From Natroniella acetigena (GTDB taxonomy: Bacteria; Bacillota; Halanaerobiia; Halobacteroidales; Halobacteroidaceae): 64,000 nucleotides of DNA. The notes below the pieces were generated by a model. The model saw nothing but the letters and a program-made list of their open reading frames with translations, was not told the origin of the DNA and made no database searches. Made by a program: the position numbers and the translations under genes. The stretch spans positions 33,691-97,690 of the forward strand of contig NZ_JALKBX010000003.1 of the NCBI RefSeq assembly GCF_023227745.1, written 5' to 3'. Below, in pieces: positions 62,105-64,000 of the stretch; position 1 is the first letter of the stretch; every line of letters starts with the position of its first letter.

Positions 62105-62560
62105 ATGGGAAGTTTATTTGAGTCTTTACCAGGAGTAATTTTCTTTATTTATCTGTTAGCTAAAATTTTACATGGACTTAATAAAGAGATAGAAGAAGAG
62201 CCAAATAGAGAAACTAATGAAGAGAGAAAAAGAGAAATAGAAAAAGATAAACAACGGGATCTATCTAAACCCAAAAAGATAGAGCCTAAGATTGAACCAC
62301 AAATAGAAATCGAAATTGAGGAAGAATTTAGTGGTAAACCAACCGCTAAAAAACAGCTCAGAGAAGCCGAGTTTAAAAAACAAAGAAGAGATAATTCAAA
62401 AGTTAAATTAAGTGAGCAAAAGAAAAAGCCTAAAAGGAAACAAGTTTTAGATGGAGAGATAACTCGTGATGATATTTTAAGAGGAGTAATCTTCAAAGAA
62501 GTCCTTGATCAACCGCGGGCTTTAAGGAAATATCGTCCCCCATACCGTTCTGAGCAATAA
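62105..62560 (+). CDS. Third gene of the nfeD-floA operon, unknown
   Basis: A 151-aa protein with a short N-terminal hydrophobic segment (GVIFFIYLLAKILHGL), then a long charged, probably disordered part (EEERKR, KPKKIEPKIEPQIEIEIEEE), and a conserved-looking end (ITRDDILRGVIFKEVLDQPR, ALRKYRPPY). It sits 15 bases after floA and precedes a terminator, so it is the last gene of that operon. Its function may concern microdomain assembly. Confidence 0.6.
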   Translation: MGSLFESLPGVIFFIYLLAKILHGLNKEIEEEPNRETNEERKREIEKDKQRDLSKPKKIEPKIEPQIEIEIEEEFSGKPTAKKQLREAEFKKQRRDNSKVKLSEQKKKPKRKQVLDGEITRDDILRGVIFKEVLDQPRALRKYRPPYRSEQ

Positions 62561-62566
62561 ATTTTA

Positions 62567-62607
62567 AGCAAAGTAAGGAATTTAATTTCTTACTTTGCTT
62601 TTTTTAT
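62567..62607 (+). terminator. Terminator of nfeD-floA operon
   Basis: AGCAAAGTAAG pairs with CTTACTTTGCT across 11 bases and is followed by TTTTTTTATT. Confidence 0.85.
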
Positions 62608-62668
62608 TCACAAGTTAACCCCTTAGGGCATAGTATAAATTGAAAATAAGAGAAAGGGGGGTATAATA

Positions 62669-62764
62669 ATGGGTGACTTACTTAGAGATGATAATATGAT
62701 GTACTTAGTCTTTTTAATTTTAATCTTATTATTATTAGGTGGTGACATAGGACTTAAGTATTAA
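62669..62764 (+). CDS. Tiny hydrophobic peptide (YjcZ-like), copy C
   Basis: A 31-aa peptide, MGDLLRDDNMMYLV then FLILILLLLGGDIGLKY, behind AGAAAGGGGGG. It has the same polar head and FLILILLLLG core as the peptides at 49663 and 54831, and is followed by a palindromic terminator. Probably membrane-embedded. Confidence 0.7.
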   Translation: MGDLLRDDNMMYLVFLILILLLLGGDIGLKY

Positions 62765-62772
62765 ACTGAAGA

Positions 62773-62808
62773 TAAATAAAAGAGGGCCAATTGGCCCTCT
62801 TTTATTTA
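62773..62808. terminator. Bidirectional palindromic terminator
   Basis: A perfect 36-bp palindrome with centre GGCCAATTGGCC and A/T tracts at both ends. It serves the tiny peptide gene on the plus strand and the converging outer-membrane gene on the minus strand. Confidence 0.85.
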
Positions 62809-63477
62809 AAATGTAATTTCTCCACCGAGATAGATACCATTGAAATTAGTTGTATGTTCGGCAATATCTACTTCTAGATCTTCTCCAAAATTATAATTAC
62901 TCTGTTGATATCCACCTTTGAGTGCAAAGGTATCTGTTAAGTTAGCTTTAAGTGCTAAGTCAAATTCATAACCAGAAAAGCTACCTCCAAAGTTGAAAGA
63001 GTTGCTACTAGTAACAGAATATCTACCCCATGGGAAGAATGAAATTCCTCCAATAAATTCGATATCTGGAGTTATTTCTTGAGTTGCTTGAAAAGTTACT
63101 GGAATCGCATAAGTTCTTTTTTTAGCTGCATAATCTGAAGTAGTTTCCTTTAAATTCAATGCTTTAAATCCTAGACCAAGATTATGTTGACCTGGCTGAT
63201 CAATAGGAAGCTCTGTATAAGCTGTATAATCTAAAATGTTATAGTCCTGACTTAAATCAGTAGTATTAAAATCTGCTACAGTAAGCTTTAACTCTGATGG
63301 CAAAAAGATCTGCCCACCATCATCTTGATAATTGAAGATTAATGTATTAAAAACATTATCATTTTCTGCTGTCAATCTACCTCGAGAGATCATGAAATTA
63401 TTATCAGTTGCTTGAGCCAGTCCAATATTAAGTAAAGTAGTCACTAAGATTAAGGTTAGAATCAAAGTTTTTTTCAT
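62806..63477 (-). CDS. Outer-membrane beta-barrel-like protein
   Basis: A 223-aa secreted protein with a clear signal peptide (KKTLILTLILVTTLLNIGLAQA). The mature part is made of alternating amphipathic strands (HNLGLGFKALNL, RTYAIPVTFQAT, YEFDLALKANLTDTFALKGG) and ends in GIYLGGEITF with a terminal Phe, the usual signal for outer-membrane insertion. This suggests that the host has an outer membrane, as Halanaerobiales do. The exact role is unknown. Ribosome site AAGGAGCGATAGT precedes the ATG. Confidence 0.72.
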   Translation of the reverse strand: MKKTLILTLILVTTLLNIGLAQATDNNFMISRGRLTAENDNVFNTLIFNYQDDGGQIFLPSELKLTVADFNTTDLSQDYNILDYTAYTELPIDQPGQHNLGLGFKALNLKETTSDYAAKKRTYAIPVTFQATQEITPDIEFIGGISFFPWGRYSVTSSNSFNFGGSFSGYEFDLALKANLTDTFALKGGYQQSNYNFGEDLEVDIAEHTTNFNGIYLGGEITF

Positions 63478-63719
63478 TACTATCGCTCCTTAATAATTTG
63501 ATTTAATTGCTATGTTATGTGCGTTAACTCAATAGATATATATGAGTACTATGTATAATTCTTAAGTGAGTTTGATTAATATTATATCTTATTTACAAGT
63601 ATAAATAAATATAATATTAATGGTAATATTGTATCTTGTAGGTATAAATCATATATTTTTATAGAAGAATAATAATGACAAATTTAGATTTAAGTTAATT
63701 AATGAGGAGGGATTTCCTT
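63478..63719. other. Intergenic, promoter region of the outer-membrane protein
   Basis: AT-rich 240 bp with no supported gene. GTGCGTTAACTCAATAG near 63520 resembles the CGTTAACTTAA start of the dispersed repeats at 54997 and 59390. Confidence 0.35.
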
Positions 63720-63804
63720 TTGAAATTGAGCAAATGTATCCTGCATTCCGGATAAATGTCCAGTTTGTGATGCATCAGCAGAACAATTTAAGGAGTTTCA
63801 TTAA
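63720..63804 (+). pseudogene. Rubredoxin-like domain remnant
   Basis: GAGGAGGG and a TTG start a short frame (KLSKCILHSG) that stops early. A shifted frame reads CIPDKCPVCDASAEQFKEFH, which matches the second half of rubredoxin-like domains (PDKCPVCxAxxxxF). About 15 residues between the two iron-binding CxxC pairs appear deleted, so this is a decayed gene. Confidence 0.6.
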
Positions 63805-63810
63805 ATAATA

Positions 63811-63842
63811 AAGCTAGTTGCTCTTATAGCAACTGGCTTTCC
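63811..63842 (+). terminator. Terminator after the rubredoxin relic
   Basis: AAGCTAGTTGCT pairs with AGCAACTGGCTT (one G-T pair) across a five-base loop. Only a short T tract follows. Confidence 0.6.
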
Positions 63843-63942
63843 TTATGTAAGCTATAGATATGCGAATTTAAAGTGAAACTGAATTGATATATAGTTTCAC
63901 TTTTAAAATTAAAATCTGCAACTAATAAACTTCAAAATCAGT

Positions 63943-63982
63943 TTCGAGAGGGCTAAAAACCAGCCCTTCCTCGACTAAATTT
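63943..63982. terminator. Hairpin near the right edge
   Basis: AGGGCT and AGCCCT form a stem around AAAAACC, extended by outer GAG and CTC pairs, with TTTTTTT a few bases later. It probably closes a gene beyond or near the window edge. Confidence 0.45.
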
Positions 63983-64000
63983 TTTTACTGCAAAAAAATT

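Overview
ORGANISM. Low-GC DNA with lysine- and glutamate-rich proteins. The prkA-yhbH-spoVR cluster points to an endospore-forming Firmicute. At the right end a secreted beta-barrel-like protein ending in phenylalanine suggests an outer membrane. Together these fit a diderm, sporulating lineage such as Halanaerobiales (Orenia or Halobacteroides type). This placement is inference from gene content, not from a marker gene.

LAYOUT. (1) 1-22,035: the late half of an HK97-type siphophage prophage, all on the + strand, in canonical order: terminase (with an intein in its P-loop; the window opens inside it), portal, protease, capsid, connectors, tail tube, tail chaperones, tape measure, baseplate, fibres, holin, endolysin and a spanin-like overlapping pair. 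Integrase and lysogeny genes lie off-window to the left. (2) 22,256 and 44,156: two copies of a 41-bp direct repeat matching the 3' half of a tRNA-Pro. The first closes the prophage. The pair brackets about 21.9 kb that holds the whole CRISPR region. (3) 22,483-41,337: a type I-D CRISPR-Cas locus, with array 1 (25 repeats), adaptation genes cas1, cas2, cas4 and csa1, a zinc-ribbon gene, a WYL regulator, cas3', a separate HD nuclease, cas10d without HD, csc2, csc1, cas6, and array 2 (28 repeats). Both arrays use the same 37-nt repeat and have nearly identical leaders and trailers. (4) 41,340-44,013: a small graveyard of mobile and defence genes: an AbrB-Doc toxin-antitoxin pair, an IscB stub behind a well-preserved omega (HEARO) RNA, a broken PD-(D/E)XK nuclease, and a membrane hydrolase. 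(5) 44,200-64,000: chromosomal genes, including M-box-controlled mgtE, a lipase-like hydrolase, an unusual charge-split LysM protein, two potassium-channel-like proteins, prkA-yhbH-spoVR, a lipid kinase, a PPC-domain protein, nfeD-floA and an outer-membrane-like protein. Three tiny hydrophobic peptides of 26-31 aa share one core motif. Palindromic terminators and dispersed repeats are frequent.

HOW IT WORKS TOGETHER. The CRISPR locus looks complete for adaptation (Cas1, Cas2 and two Cas4-family nucleases), crRNA processing (Cas6), target binding (Cas10d, Csc2, Csc1 and a probable Cas11d from an internal start in cas10d) and degradation (Cas3' helicase plus HD nuclease in trans). One spacer, read in translation, resembles a tape-measure gene of the kind carried by the adjacent prophage, so the locus probably defends against relatives of that phage. 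The flanking tRNA-Pro repeats suggest that the defence region arrived by, or is trapped between, site-specific integration events.
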